Shown piece by piece: positions 36,579 to 48,860 of a stretch of 64,000 nucleotides of DNA; positions within the stretch are counted from its first letter, which is position 1, and every line of letters starts with the position of its first letter. The notes beneath the pieces were generated by a model. The model searched no databases, was not told where the DNA came from, and saw only the letters and a list, made by a program, of their open reading frames with translations. Position numbers and translations under genes: made by a program. This DNA is from Muraenolepis orangiensis. Its lineage: Eukaryota > Chordata > Actinopteri > Gadiformes > Muraenolepididae. The DNA is taken from NCBI GenBank assembly GCA_027704905.1, contig CM051006.1:2871876-2935875 (forward strand). The letters are read 5' to 3'.

Positions 36579-38284
36579 GGAGAGAGAGAAAGAGAGAGAT
36601 ATAATTATACTACAATAGAGCCATGCATATTTTAATTAATCCAAACCCTGCATACATATTTATTCTTTTATCGGTTAAGGATTAATAATCAGGTCACCAG
36701 AAATGCCCTTCAATCCTACATTTAGATTCTGCTTCAATCTCCACTTGAATATGTAAGCATCCGCTCGTAGGCCAAGATCAATACCAGGATCTATTTATTT
36801 GATCTAATGTATTTCATTGCAGGCCCATGTTGGTTGGACAAAGTCCTGCTTCTAGATCTAATGTCTCGACATCCGTACAAAGATAGGGAAGCTAAATGGG
36901 ATTTGCTGTAATCCCAGAATCAGGACGACTTGCTGTTATTGAATGACTTTCACTGGATCCATAAGACGCCATTAGCTACTCTTTAAACAATCGCTGGATG
37001 TTTGGGGATAGACTTAATAGACCCCCCCCCCCTTTTCCCGCTAGCAGAGTGATTTCATCAAATCATTCATAAAAGTATACAATCTATGGCCTAATATCGG
37101 AGTTCCTCCACACAGACCTTGTGATGTGTTCAGCGGGGCGACGCCCTAATGACCTTTGTGACAAACTACAGCTGGGAACTAAACCAACATGCTTGTCCTG
37201 ACATTTCTGAACCCATGAGCTTGGTGCTTACCGCCACCTTCCCGCAAATGCAAGCTCAAGCGGATCTGTATTTGTGCTAAATGCGCTGAAAGCTAATTCG
37301 CCCCCGATTACCTGCAGTTCACATTGTCAGCAGCCGTGCACGGTTATCGTTGTGTGCGCAATATCATATTATTCCTCATTATTTCATCATGGACTGCTAC
37401 ATACATGCATCTCCAGCATAATTTTAAAAGGGCTAATGGCGTGTGGCGCTAATAGTGGTTCACAGTAGTAAACGTAGCTCTCTCTATCTTCTATCTTCTC
37501 ACTAATATCTATAACTATCTAACACTACATCCACCGCCAGTAGGTTCCCTTCCTCACACCAATCCTTTTTGGCTTTATTCGTGTGGGAAAAATACACAAT
37601 GTAATACAATATAGTTAATCATACAATGGTTTTATGGATAATTGTACACTAACAAAGGCATGGTCAGAATGGCATGGCATTGATTGGCAATATCCCGCCT
37701 CCTCCCAGCCCCTCCTCCCTATTGGCTGCTGAATCAACGGAGAGTGTTGCCAGTTCAAAACAGCAGTAATTGAGGCCAATTCAAATAAAGCCCAGGCTTG
37801 GTATTCGAGCCTAGAGCACACAGCGAAACACATACACAACACAAACAAAAAGAGCTTGTTTGACGGTCAATATAAAGGGATTCAGCCCAAAAAGAGAAGG
37901 ACAAGCTATAGTCATAAAGGCAGCTTATTGGAGGCAGATCCACCAAAAATGAGATTGAAATATAGAACCATTATATCATCAAATGTCCTAGTTTTGGCTG
38001 AACCCCCTTCATACCACTGCATACAATACAATTATACCATACAATTCCTTTTGATGTACTGTACTTGTGCTTAAATAAATCTGAATCTAATCTTTTCTAA
38101 TATTAGCAAACTATTTTTAGCACGGTAGATCTCACAAGAAGAAAATATGTTACTTTATCAAGAACAGGCGGGCGATTCAGGGGTAAATCATTCCAGGGAC
38201 CCCCCCAGGGACAGGTGATGTCCTGATGAATAGAGGCAAAGATGATATGCTGAAGTAGCTCATGATGATGTCTGGGGGAAGCTT
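36191..38284. other. single-copy stretch with short repeats
   Basis: A G-rich run (G13) at about 36427-36439, (GA)n at 36545-36600, C10 at about 37022. No gene recognised; 37.56-38.10 kb may hold a diverged repeat tail (AATAAATCTGAATC at about 38074). Confidence 0.45.
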
Positions 38285-38402
38285 TAGACCCGCAGAGAAG
38301 GCTGGGGGAGAGGGCTGGGGGAGAGAGCTGGGGAGAGGGCTGGGGGAGAGGGCTGGGGGAGAGAGCTGGGGAGAAGGCTGGGGGAGAGGGCTGGGGGAGA
38401 GC
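38285..38402. repeat. 13-bp minisatellite
   Basis: GGGGGAGAGGGCT units, about nine copies, with GAGAGCT and GAAGGCT variants. Confidence 0.93.
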
Positions 38403-38649
38403 GGTGGATGCTGGGAGACACTATCGTATCAATTAATTATTCATTAAAGAGCTCATTTAACTTGCAAACCACACAGCAAAACCAAAGAGGAAGAGAGCGG
38501 GAACAAAACAAAAGGGAAACATTAAAAGTAGGTCTGGGTTACTAAAGGCAGCCAGAGAGAGTCTGGCAGCTGTGGGTTGAGTGGATCAATAATGATTAGC
38601 TGTGCTGGTGGTGAATACATCCACCCTGACTGTTCTTGTCTAAGCGTCG
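38403..38649. other. single-copy spacer
   Basis: No gene recognised. Confidence 0.4.
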
Positions 38650-39475
38650 GCGGGCGACCAGCGCTAGGGCTGACTCTCCCTGACGACGACCAGCACTAGG
38701 GCTGACTCTCCCTGACGACGACCAGCGCTAGTGCTGACTCTCCCTGACGACCAGCACTAGGTTTGACTCTCCCTGACGACCAGCGCTAGTGCTGACTCTC
38801 CCTGACGACAAGCACTAGGTTTGACTCTCCCTGACGACCAGCACTAGGTTTGACTCTCCCTGACGACCAGCGCTAGTGCTGACTCTCCCTGACGACCAGC
38901 ACTAGGTTTGACTCTCCCTGACGACCAGCACTAGGGCTGACTCTCCCTGACGACCAGCACTAGGTTTGACTCTCCCTGACGACCAGCGCTAGTGCTGACT
39001 CTCCCTGATGGCCAGCACTAGGGCTGACTCTCCCTGACGACGACCAGCACTAGGGCTGACTCTCCCTGACGACGACCAGCACTAGGCCTGTCTCTCCCTG
39101 ACGACCAGCACTAGGGTTGACTCTCCCTGACGACCAGCACTAGGGCTGACTCTCCCTGACGACCAGTGCTAGGGCTGACTCTCCCTGACGACGACCAGCA
39201 CTAGGTTTGACTCTCCCTGACGACGACCAGCACTAGGTTTGACTCTCCCTGACGACCAGCACTAGGGCTGACTCTCCCTGACGACGACCAGCACTAGGCA
39301 CTGACTGACTCTCCCTGACGACGACCAGCACTAGGGCTGACTCTCCCTGACGACCAGCACTAGGGCTGACTCTCCCTGACGACCAGCACTAGGGCTGACT
39401 CTCCCTGACGACCAGCACTAGGGTTGACTCTCCCTGACGACCAGCACTAGGGCTGACTCTCCCTGACGACGACCA
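38650..39475. repeat. 29/32-bp minisatellite
   Basis: About 27 copies of GACTCTCCCTGACGACCAGC plus ACTAGGGCT. About one third carry an extra GAC (GACGACGACC), and other positions alternate between GCACTAGGTTT, GCGCTAGTGCT and GCACTAGGGCT. The pattern of variants marks several local duplications. Confidence 0.96.
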
Positions 39476-40449
39476 GGCAACATTAGTTAGCCCTCCATTA
39501 TCCTCATTCTGTAGGATTTGCTAGCAGTCCTTAACAGACCAGATGGATATATATATATATATATATATATATTGGAAATCAGGCTTGTGTCACAGAGATA
39601 TGTAAAATACATAGCAATACAAATACATCCAAACAGGTGTGACCTTGAGAAGCCGTTACAAAAGCAGTTGTCAAAATGTACCCCTGAAGCATAAATTTCT
39701 CTATCACATGTGAATTGGAGTGTCCATCCAGATGTGTGATGGATAGACCACAGTACCAGATGGTAGGCTTCACGGGTAAAAAGGAAAGGTTTCTAAAGGC
39801 ATATTTAAATAAGTCATTGGTGTTGCAGTTGGTATTCGGCCAATCAGAAATCCTTGAACCTTAAAGTGGAGATATGCAGTTTATGAAAAAGCCTTTATGA
39901 TAAATGTTACTTCGCTAGACGCCAGACCAAGTTCTCTAAACATCTAAGCAGCACACTTTCTGGGACAATATATAGTAGCAGAATATTATGTTTCTATTAT
40001 GACTCCTCTCAGTCTTCAGAGACCAATTCATCCAAGAACGATTTAAAGGTCGAGTCAAATTCACTCTTAGTGAAGAGACTGATAGAAAAATGTATGTCCG
40101 CCAAAATGTATGTCAAAAATTGATAAAAGACCGGACCCGAGAGTCCTGCCGAGAGGTTAGCATAAAGATAGCATCACCGCTTCATAAATGCTCTGGGAGA
40201 GAAGGAGGCTGAGCAGGACGGTTGCCATGGTGAAGCCGAGCATGGGGGAATGGGGTTAAGCAGCCAGCGTGGGGCGGAGGGAAGGGAAAGGAGCAGTGGG
40301 GAGCGTCTCCGCCGGGCCTCTCGGCGTGTCAGATCTCAGCGTGGGAGCAGTCAGAACACATGTCTGACAGCAGGGGATGGGGACCTCCCTGGAGACCAGC
40401 TCCTTCCCAGAGACGCTAGTCCTCATAGCTCTTCTTGCAGGGGCAGGGA
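39476..40449. other. single-copy stretch with (AT)n
   Basis: (AT)n at 39547-39573; otherwise no gene or repeat recognised. Confidence 0.5.
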
Positions 40450-40700
40450 AGTCTAGTGGTGAACACCCATGCCTGCAGCCTTACCTGTAGGCATCCCAGA
40501 GCAAGATGCTCCCTAGCCCCTGCCTGCTCTTTAACCACTGATCAATAAATAAGTACTATAAGTCGCTTTAGATAAAGCGTGCTAGTGGTGGTAGTTAGGG
40601 TTTGACTTCCCGCCAAAAGGTTCTGCGTTCGAACCCCAATATAAAGTCTACCCATATTTGCTTTGGATAAAAGCGTCTGCTAAACGCTGAATAGTAAATC
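40450..40700 (+). mobile_element. two partial tRNA-SINEs in tandem
   Basis: Copy one (about 40450-40570) keeps the SINE body: CCTGTAGGCATCCCAGAGCA, CCTAGCCCCTGCCTGCTC and a worn tail AGTCGCTTTAGATAAAGCGT. Copy two (about 40572-40697) keeps the tRNA-like head with a B box GTTCTGCGTTCGAACCCC, then jumps to the tail TTTGGATAAAAGCGTCTGCT. That tail matches the 3' end of fish L2 LINEs (compare TTTAGCAGACGCTTTTATCC at 44.82 kb on the opposite strand), suggesting L2 machinery mobilised it. Confidence 0.75.
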
Positions 40701-41079
40701 ATTCATCTTGGTAACTGGTCCTCAGAGAGCACTTTTCTGCATGGCAGAGAACCGACAGAGAGAGAAGGTGACTCTCTCTCTCTCTGTGAGACCAGTGGCT
40801 ACATCTCTCACCACTCAAACTTATATCTTGGCTAGTGAGGCGGTTATCGGGATGCTGTAGCAAACAATGTACCCAATCCATCAGCGTCAGGAGCTGGACC
40901 TTCAGCAGGACACTCTGAATGGGGAATGAGCACATGGGAGGGACACCAGAGAGGTCCAATGAGTATCAGCCCCTACATTTGTCATGTCCCCATTCGACAC
41001 GTGTGCACGTGTAAAGCATGCAGGAGGTTCATCTCACACAAAGAAGTGTTTGATCAAATTCAGGGTGTTTGTGATAAGA
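40701..41079. other. single-copy spacer
   Basis: No gene recognised. Confidence 0.4.
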
Positions 41080-41082
41080 GAG

Positions 41083-41156
<74 letters not shown>
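41080..41156. repeat. (GT)n microsatellite
   Basis: About 70 bp of pure GT. Confidence 0.97.
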
Positions 41157-41161
<5 letters not shown>

Positions 41162-41342
41162 AGCTCAGTTCCACGATAGTAAACTGAGCTGGGACTGGGG
41201 GGCTTTAACACTCATCAGAAGAAACCCTGAGAGTATTCCGATATTCTAAATTCTTGAGTTAATGTACAACAAGAAGAGAGATCACATGACCCATGGGGAC
41301 GGAAGAGCCCCCATTAAAACATTCAAGTCTCATCTGCACTGA

Positions 41343-41400
41343 ATTCTACATGTAGAACTGAGTGAGTTCTACATGTAGAACTCACATGTAGAACTCACTG
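41343..41400. repeat. palindrome cluster
   Basis: GTGAGTTCTACATGTAGAAC continuing to CTCAC is a perfect 24-bp palindrome at 41362-41385. ATTCTACATGTAGAACT precedes it and ATGTAGAACTCACTG follows, so the motif is partly repeated. Confidence 0.85.
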
Positions 41401-42002
41401 AAAACCATGATAGAGGAGGACATAACAAAAACCATCTATACACCAGAAGAGAAGAAACTGGAATAACTGCAGTCTTCCACAGAGGCACTGAGGCCACTGA
41501 AAGATTGTTCAACTGAATCCAACAATCTAACTTTGAATCAAGCGGTACGATTCAGATGTATTCATCTATTTTTTCATCAATAAGCACGTACAAATAGCAA
41601 GTAGCATGTACAAAACACACTCTATAAATAAAGTTTGATTAATTTAATTAATCTTCTTCATCTAAGACAGTGTCGTAACTCATATTTGAGATGAGAAAAC
41701 CTCTCGGTAAAAAAATACTTTTAGCATCACACATAATACCAGTAATGGATTGAACAAATCGAACAACGGAAACAATACATTTACACAACCTACGTTTGAC
41801 CTTAAACCTAATTTAATTAATTAAAATCTCATTATATTGCTACATTACATTATATTGCAGTTCAACCTGACACATTTATAAAGTTTTCATGGCCATGAGC
41901 GAGAATAAATGATAAGACACATCCACTATACTGAACCACAAGAGGACGCGTGGTTCTCACAGACGATGAACCAGAATAAAATAGACAGGTACTATAAACA
42001 GA
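41401..42002. other. AT-rich single-copy stretch
   Basis: No gene recognised. Confidence 0.4.
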
Positions 42003-42300
42003 GGGGTAGTTTAGTGGTCCCGGTGCTGAGAGGTTCCGGGTTGGATCCTGATGTCTAAAGTCTCCTAAGGGCAGGAGCGTAACCTGTATCCTAGAGCAGG
42101 TTTCCCTTACCCCTAACCCCTAACTCCTACCCCCTCCCCCCTACTTCCTAAGGACTACATTCAAACCTGCATCCTAGAGCACGTTTCTCTAACCCCTAAC
42201 CCCTAACCCCTAACCCCTAACCCCTACTCCTGGATGGCAGGCATCCACAAACCAATCTGGATAAAAGCTCCTCTTGCTAAAGGACTAAATAACACACAGA
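42003..42300 (+). mobile_element. tRNA-SINE with CCCCTAA expansions
   Basis: The head GGGGTAGTTTAGTGGT (A box) and GGTTCCGGGTTGGATCC (B-box-like, core changed to GGTTGGATCC) are followed by GTCTAAAGTCTCC and a body with two copies of CCTGTATCCTAGAGCAGG-type sequence. Each body is followed by CCCCTAA repeats (about 42105-42150 irregular, and 42189-42226 with five regular units). The tail CTGGATAAAAGCTCCTCTTG is a worn form of the L2-like tail. The element is lengthened by internal duplication. Confidence 0.7.
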
Positions 42301-42412
42301 ATACAAACCAGCCAGCGGTGTGATGAAGTGCTCCCAAGAGCTGATGTTCATCCATTGTGTTGTGCTTGGCTTCCGGGGGTTTCTCCCTGCAGCCAGATAG
42401 CAATGTTTTTAT

Positions 42413-42415
<3 letters not shown>

Positions 42416-42459
<44 letters not shown>

Positions 42460-42461
42460 TT
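42416..42461. repeat. (AAT)n microsatellite
   Basis: About 15 units of AAT. Confidence 0.95.
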
Positions 42462-43014
<553 letters not shown>

Positions 43015-43144
43015 GGACAGAGATGAGAGATGGAGAAAGATATGAACAGCGATAGATTAAGAGACACTAGGATCAAGGCAGACCGAGGAAAACAACGGAA
43101 ACCACTTCCTCTTCCTCTCTCACTTACAAGTCCCGCCGGTGGAC

Positions 43145-43431
43145 AAGAGAGCTAGACCTAAAGATGGAGAGAGAGCTGGACCTAAAGATGGAGAGAGAGC
43201 TAGACCTAAAGATGGAGAGAGAGCTAGACCTAAAGATGGAGAGAGAGCTGGACCTAAAGATGGACAGAGAGCTAGACCTAAAGATGGAGAGAGAGCTAGA
43301 CCTAAAGATGGAGAGAGAGCTGGACCTAAAGATGGAGAGAGAGCTAGACCTAAAGATGGACAGAGAGCTAGACCTAAAGATGGAGAGAGAGCTAGACCTA
43401 ACGATGGACAGAGAGCTGGACAGAAACAGAT
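43145..43431. repeat. 24-bp minisatellite, about 12 copies
   Basis: The unit GAGCTAGACCTAAAGATGGA plus GAGA has GAGCTGG and GGACAGA variants. The 24-bp length is in frame, so it reads as an ARPKDGER octapeptide repeat for about 95 codons. Without a flanking gene I treat it as non-coding. Confidence 0.95.
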
Positions 43432-43715
43432 ACTTCTGTTAGACGTTTTGGCTCGGAACCAGACCTAGGAGATGGAGATGTGAGAGATAGAGAAATGAGA
43501 GATGTAGAGGGGAGAGAGAAGGAGTAAGAGGGAAGGACATAGGAGGGAGGAGGAAGAGGACAGGAAGAAGTTAAGGAAGATGCCAACTGCTGGACCCCTT
43601 CTCTGGGGACGTTCAGGGGGTCAGCGCCTCTTCACTGCTTCCCCCCCAGTACCTAAGAACTAAGAACACAAGGCGTGCCGTGGGCGACTGACATGTTTGG
43701 CCCTGACTCTACGCA
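43432..43715. other. spacer
   Basis: Purine-rich at 43465-43570; no gene. Confidence 0.4.
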
Positions 43716-44068
43716 ACAACTCCCCCTACTTCCCCTACCTCCCCTACAGTCAGACCCACTCACACCCACCCCATCAAATCCCCCTACCTCCCCTACAGTC
43801 AGACCCACTCACACCCACCCCATCAACTCCCCCTACCTCCCCTACAGTCAGACCCACTCACACCCACCCCATCAACTCCCCCTACCTCCCCTTACCTCCC
43901 CTACAGTCAGACCCACTCACACCCACCCCATCAACTCCCCCTACCTCCCCCTACCTCCCCTACAGTCAGACCCACTCACACCCACCCCATCAACTCCCCC
44001 TACCTCCCCCTACCTCCCCCTACCCCCTACAGTCAGACCCACTCACACCCACCCCATCCACTATCTTT
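43716..44068. repeat. 48-61 bp minisatellite, about 7 copies
   Basis: The unit is CAACTCCCCCTACCTCCCCT plus ACAGTCAGACCCACTCACAC plus CCACCCCAT. Copies to the right gain extra CCTACCTCCCC blocks, so unit length grows from 48 to about 61 bp. Confidence 0.95.
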
Positions 44069-44367
44069 ACCAACACACCACCACCCACCCAGATCCCCAG
44101 AACCATCCATCCAGTCTTCCCTGCAGAGAGCGTTTGAAATACCAACATTACTCCCAAAGCTTAAACGTTACTTAAGTTTATATTCATTCTAAAATAACAA
44201 ATTAACTGCTGGTATCAAACTGCTTAGCTAAGAAAAGACACTCACTATCCAGCAGTTATTATCAATCCAGTGGCTCATCATTAGCAATGTGTGTGTAGCG
44301 TAAACACCAGCTCAGCTCTTCTTCACACACTGAATCAGTTTGAACAATATGTCAATATCACAATCAA
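44069..44367. other. spacer
   Basis: No gene recognised. Confidence 0.4.
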
Positions 44368-44796
44368 TATTAATGACCCCCCCAACAGAATGACCCCCCC
44401 AAACAGAAAGACTCCCCCCTCAACATAATGACTCCCCTGCCAACAGAATGACCCCCCCCCAAACAGAATGACTCCCCCCTCAACAGAATGACTCCACCCT
44501 CAACAGAATGACTCCCCCCCAACAGAATGACTCCCCCCCTCAACAGAATGACTCCCCCCCTCAACAGAATGACTCCCCCCCAACAGAATGACTCCCCCCC
44601 AACAGAATGACTCTCCCCCCAACAGAATGACTCCCCCCTCAACAGAATGACTCCCCCCCCAACATAATGACTCCCCCCCCCAACAGAATGACTCCCCCTC
44701 TCAACAGAATGACTCCTCCCCCCCAACAGAATGACTCCCCCCCTCAACAGAACGACTCCCCCCCCCCCAACAGAATGACTCCACCCCCCCAACAGA
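44368..44796. repeat. C-rich 18-20 bp minisatellite, left part
   Basis: Units of CCCCCCAACAGAATGACT with C runs of 5-10. The same unit reappears at 48000-48078 beyond the L2 insertion. Confidence 0.95.
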
Positions 44797-45135
44797 ATTA
44801 CATTACATTACATTACAGTCATTTAGCAGACGCTTTTATCCAAAGCGACTTACAGTAGTGTGTTTCAACAAAGGAAGGTGAGAGAACAACTCGTCACCAG
44901 AAGTCAAAAGTGCATTTCATTTCTAACAAGTCTCCAATAACTGAACCAGTGCTCAGGTAGAAGTACAATTACTCAGGCAAAAATGTAAGGGAAAAAATAC
45001 GATAAGTTGGCAAACAATATGCAACAATATCTAGAACATTATATACCTATCTATAATATGTAATCTACTTTTGACTGACTTAATTGACTTAGCGCTACGA
45101 GGAAAGATCCGGGTGTGTCCTGAAGAGATGGGTTT

Positions 45136-45729
45136 TCAGCCTGCGGCAGAAGATGGGGAGTGACTCTGCAGTCGTGACCTCCGTGGGGAGTGGTTGAACA
45201 CCAGGCGAGCTGCAGCTTTCTGAATGAGCTCCAGAGGCCTGATGGCAAATGCCGGGGCGCCAGCAAGGAGGGAGTTGCAGTAGTCCGGCCGGGAGATGAC
45301 AAGAGCTTGGATGAGCACCTGCGCAGCCTTTTCAGTGAGAAAAGGCCGAATCCTCCTGATGTTGTAGAGGAGGAATCTGCAGGCGCGTGTCACCGATGAA
45401 ATGTTTGCCGAGAACGACAGTTGGTCGTCCAGGGTCACACCCAGATTCCTTGCGGTCCGAGTAGGTGTCACCACAGCATCATCAATGGTGACAGCCAGGT
45501 CTCGGTGCGGACAGCCCTTTGCCGGGAAGAACACTAGCTCAGTCTTGTCCAGGTTGAGCTTTAGGTGGTGCATCGACATCCACTTTGAAATGTCTGCTGA
45601 GCACGCGGCATCGCGTGTTTCCACTTGCATGTCCGAGGGGGGAAACGACCAGTTGGGGACCAAAGACCAGTTGGGTGTCGTCAGCATAGCAGCGGTTGGA
45701 TAAGTCATGGGAATGGATAACAGCACCAA
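45136..45729 (-). pseudogene. C-terminal RT region of the L2 copy
   Basis: About 198 codons after the YADD box: SKWMSMHHLKLNLDKTELVF, TARNLGVTLDDQLSFSANIS, RIRPFLTEKAAQVLIQALV and SRPDYCNSLLAG, a classic vertebrate L2 C-terminus. The catalytic CYADDTQLVF itself is in the overlapping frame 45539-45832, so a frameshift separates them. Confidence 0.88.
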
Positions 45730-47213
45730 GGGACGTTGTGTAGAGGGAGAAGAGAAGAGGACCCAGGACCAATCCTTGTGGAACCCCAGTCGTCAGTTGG
45801 CGTGGTTCCGACACAGACCCACACACACCCACCCAGTGCCACTTGGTAGGAGCGACCCATTAGGTAGAATGCAAACAAGGCGAGAACAGAGCCCAAGACA
45901 CCCATCCCCTCAAGGGTGAAGAGGAGAATCTGGTGGTTCACAGTGTCGAATGCTGCAGACAGGTCCAGGAGTATCAGGACCGAGGAGAGAGAATTTGCTC
46001 TAGCAACATGGTGTCGAGTGACCTGCCTTAAAACCAGATTGGTGGGGATCCAAGAGGCAGTTCTGCTGGAGATACAAGGACAATTGGTTAAAGACAGCAC
46101 TTTCAAGAGTTTTGGATAAGAAGGGCAAAAGGGATACCACTGTGGAGAGGGGAGAGAAATGGGTAAGGGAGGGATGTGGGAGGGTGGGGGGAAGACATGG
46201 GTGGTTGATGCGAGCATTGGCCGGGGGGTCAGGGAAGGAGGATCGGATATTGTTGACCTTCTTGTCAAAGAAGTTGGCGAAATCATCCGAGAGAAGGGAC
46301 GAGCTGGGGGGAGGGGTATGGAGGAGGGAGGAAAAAGTATCAAACTGTTTATTAGGGTTAGATGCTGCGCTTTGAATTTCGGAACAGTAAAATGCAGCTT
46401 TGGCGGATGAAAGCGACAAGGAGAAGTTTGACAGGAGCCCTTGAAGATGGAGAAGGTCCTCTGGGGTTTTTCCTTTCTTCCACCTGAGCTCCGCCTCTCT
46501 GAGGCTCCGCCTCTGCGTACGCACTGAGTCCGACAACCAGGGGGCCCGTGGAGTTGGACGTGCAGGATAGAGAGAAAAAGGTCAGTGGCAATATCAGGGG
46601 GTAGAACAGAGAAGGAATCAGGAGGAGGGAGGGCAGAGAGAACAGAAGAGGAGAGATCGGCAGGGGTGAGTGTGCGGAGATTGCGACGGGACGTCACCAT
46701 CTTGGTAGGGGGAGAGTGGGAGAGGGGGGAAGGGAGGAAGAGGGAGAAGGACATGGAGAAGTGATCGGATAGATGGAGAGGAGAACCTGAAAGGTTTACT
46801 GTATCGCAGTATCTGGTGAAGATGAGGTCCAGCTGGTTGCCGGCCTTGTGGGTAGGAGAGGGGCAGCAGGAAATGTCGAAGGAGTTGAGGAAGGAGAGAA
46901 GAGGGTCCAACTTCTCAGACAAGATGTTGACGTCGCCAAGAAGGATGAGGCCGGAACCATCATCAGGGAAGTGGGAGATCAGCATGTCAAGCTCCTCCAA
47001 GAAGTCACCAGCTGGGCCGGGTGGATGATAAACAACTGCAATAATGAGCTTAAATGGAAAACAAACAGTTACAGCATGAAATTCAAATGAAGAGGGGGAG
47101 AACTGTGGAATGGAAACGGGGGAGTATTTCCAGTCACGCAAAATCAACAGACCAGTACCACCGCCTCGTCTTGCGACTCTGGGAGTGTGAGAAAAATAGT
47201 ACACATCTGACAA
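45705..47213 (-). pseudogene. endonuclease plus frameshifted RT of the L2 copy
   Basis: An open frame of about 502 codons. Its first 170 codons are the endonuclease (TGLLILRDWKYSPVSIPQFS, VVYHPPGPAGDFLEEL, LGDVNILSEKLDPLLSFLNS, HKAGNQLDLIFTRYCD, LSDHFSMS). The middle 180 are out of frame with the true RT N-terminus (which is in 46000-46536), and the frame re-enters RT motif A at LSSVLILLDLSAAFDTVNHQ. The open frame is thus partly fortuitous. Confidence 0.85.
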
Positions 47214-47999
47214 AGCAGCAGGCGAGGCAGTGTTTTCAGGGCTGATCCAAGTCTCAGTAAGAGCAAGGAAGTTCAGGGCAAGCCAGGATGCATAGCCTTA
47301 GATGAACTCAGTTTTCTGCACTGCCGACTGGCAATTCCAAAGCTCCCCAGTTACTAGCTGGACATGGGTAGACAGAGTAGGGAAAATGAGGTTTGTGGGA
47401 TCACGGCGGCGCCTGGATGTGAACCAGAACCAACTCAAGAAGTGGGTACCGCAATGCCACACATGGTAGATTACAGTACAATAAGATGCCAACCTGAGAA
47501 GAAGTCAAACTTAAAAAAGTCAACTGTAGCCATATTCTGCCTTCCCTGTGTCTGCCTGCAGCTCCAAAGCTGCCGCTTTCAGGAAGTTGCTAAATAACAC
47601 TGGTTGCTAATTGTCTGAGGGTCTGCTAGGAGTGCAGGCCCCTCCCACACGATTAACAAGGCAGTTGACCTAGATTGGGTGAAACCACCTTCAATGGGCC
47701 ACAACACTTAAGCACTACCTGACCACTTGACTAACAATAGATCAATGAGTGAAGCACAACTTACTTGCAACACTCTAGTTACACTTAGTATCAACCTGAA
47801 AAACTCGAGTTACAGATAGTATCACCTGATAAACCTGACAAACTCGAGTTACAGATAGTATTAACCTGGTAAGCAACTAAATATACTCAGACTTCACTTC
47901 AACACTTAGATTAGCAACACAAATATACTCTATATACTATAGACTATTCCAGATGAGTCAAGAAGTTCAGTCCCTCCAGTAGTTGAAACAAACACTGAC

Positions 48000-48078
48000 T
48001 CCCCCCCCCCCCCCAACAGATTGACCCCCCCCCCCCAACAGAATGAGCCCCTCCCCAACAGAATGAGCCCCTCCCCTG
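48000..48078. repeat. C-rich minisatellite, right part
   Basis: C15-AACAGATTGA, C13-AACAGAATGA and two GCCCCTCCCCAACAGAATGA units; the same family as 44368-44796. Confidence 0.9.
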
Positions 48079-48243
48079 AGGGGCCGTCCCCTGATCTCTG
48101 GCCACTTTCACTAAATACTTTACAGTCACGCCGGTCATCTAATCAGGGCTTCCAAAGTGGAGTGAGAGCATTTCAGAATCCTCCTGATGACCCATGAGCT
48201 GTTTTAAATATATATATATATTATTATTTTTTTATTATAATTT

Positions 48244-48284
<41 letters not shown>

Positions 48285-48559
48285 GTTAATAATAATGTGT
48301 GCATAGATATTTTTAATCATGCAAGTGTTTAATATGTAAGGGTGACAAATAAAGGAATTCTGATTCCGACAGATTCACGACTATCGTTTGCAGCTGAAAA
48401 AAAGCCACACACACACAATGTTCGCGATCAGAGTAAGATAAGAGTCACAAAGTGCTAAGGAAGGAAGTAAGGAAGCAGGTTAAAAGTAAGATACACAGAA
48501 CAAAATAGGTGGACAAAATACACAGTAATACGTAGTACAACAATAGACACAAACAGAGA
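48079..48559. other. AT-rich spacer with (ATT)n
   Basis: (TA)n at 48210-48222 and (ATT)n at 48241-48285; no gene. Confidence 0.7.
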
Positions 48560-48860
48560 GACCAAACACCGGTCTAAACAGGTAGGTCTGCCTTTTAAAA
48601 TGGTCAACAGATTCAGCAAACCTTAGGGCTGTGGGGAGAGCGTTCCATAGCTTGGGTTATACCGCCTGAAAGGCTTGGTCATCGGGGGCTTTTAAGCAGC
48701 TACGGGGATAGATAGTTGTATGAGATGATACTACTAGATAATACTACTACTAGATAATACTACTACTAGATAATACTACTACTAGATAATACTACTACTA
48801 GGTAATACTACTATACGAGTACTAGATAGAACGGGGAGCCAGTGAAGAGACATGAGCCCA
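48560..48860 (-). mobile_element. LINE 3' UTR fragment
   Basis: AGAGCGTTCCATAGCTTGGG and GGGGAGCCAGTGAAGAGACA resemble the 3' UTR of the L2-like element at 26.5-26.8 kb (GAGAGAGAGTTCCAGAGTCTG, GAGGGAGCCAATGCAGTTGG). A tandem ACTACTAGATAATACT tract (48723-48815) has expanded inside it. Confidence 0.5.

Larger units (their letters stand above)
44797..47990 (-). mobile_element. near full-length L2-type LINE
   Basis: The 3' end at 44797 carries a (TGTAA)n tail on the minus strand and the fish L2 end motif GGATAAAAGCGTCTGCTAAA. From the 5' side the order is: UTR to about 47.6 kb; endonuclease start LWNCQSAVQKTEFI then a stop; LALTETWISPENTASPAA; GGGTGLLI; IIAVVYHPPGPAGDFLEELD; LLLGDVNI (usual GDFN); LSDHFSMSF (46.7-47.3 kb). 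RT follows in several frames: FDKKVNNIRSSF, SLLPFLSKTLESAVFNQLSL, LILLDLSAAFDTVNHQ, GVPQGLVLGPLLFSLYT, CYADDTQLVF, and LNLDKTELVFFPA. At least three frame breaks make it inactive. Confidence 0.9.

Noticed and set aside
42189..42226. True interstitial telomere from a chromosome fusion
   Set aside because: The unit is CCCCTAA (7 bp), not CCCTAA, and it is part of a SINE body seen elsewhere in the window.
43139..43468. Repeat protein with ARPKDGER octapeptides
   Set aside because: The in-frame 24-bp minisatellite gives an open frame on its own; no flanking exon, signal or homologous domain is visible.
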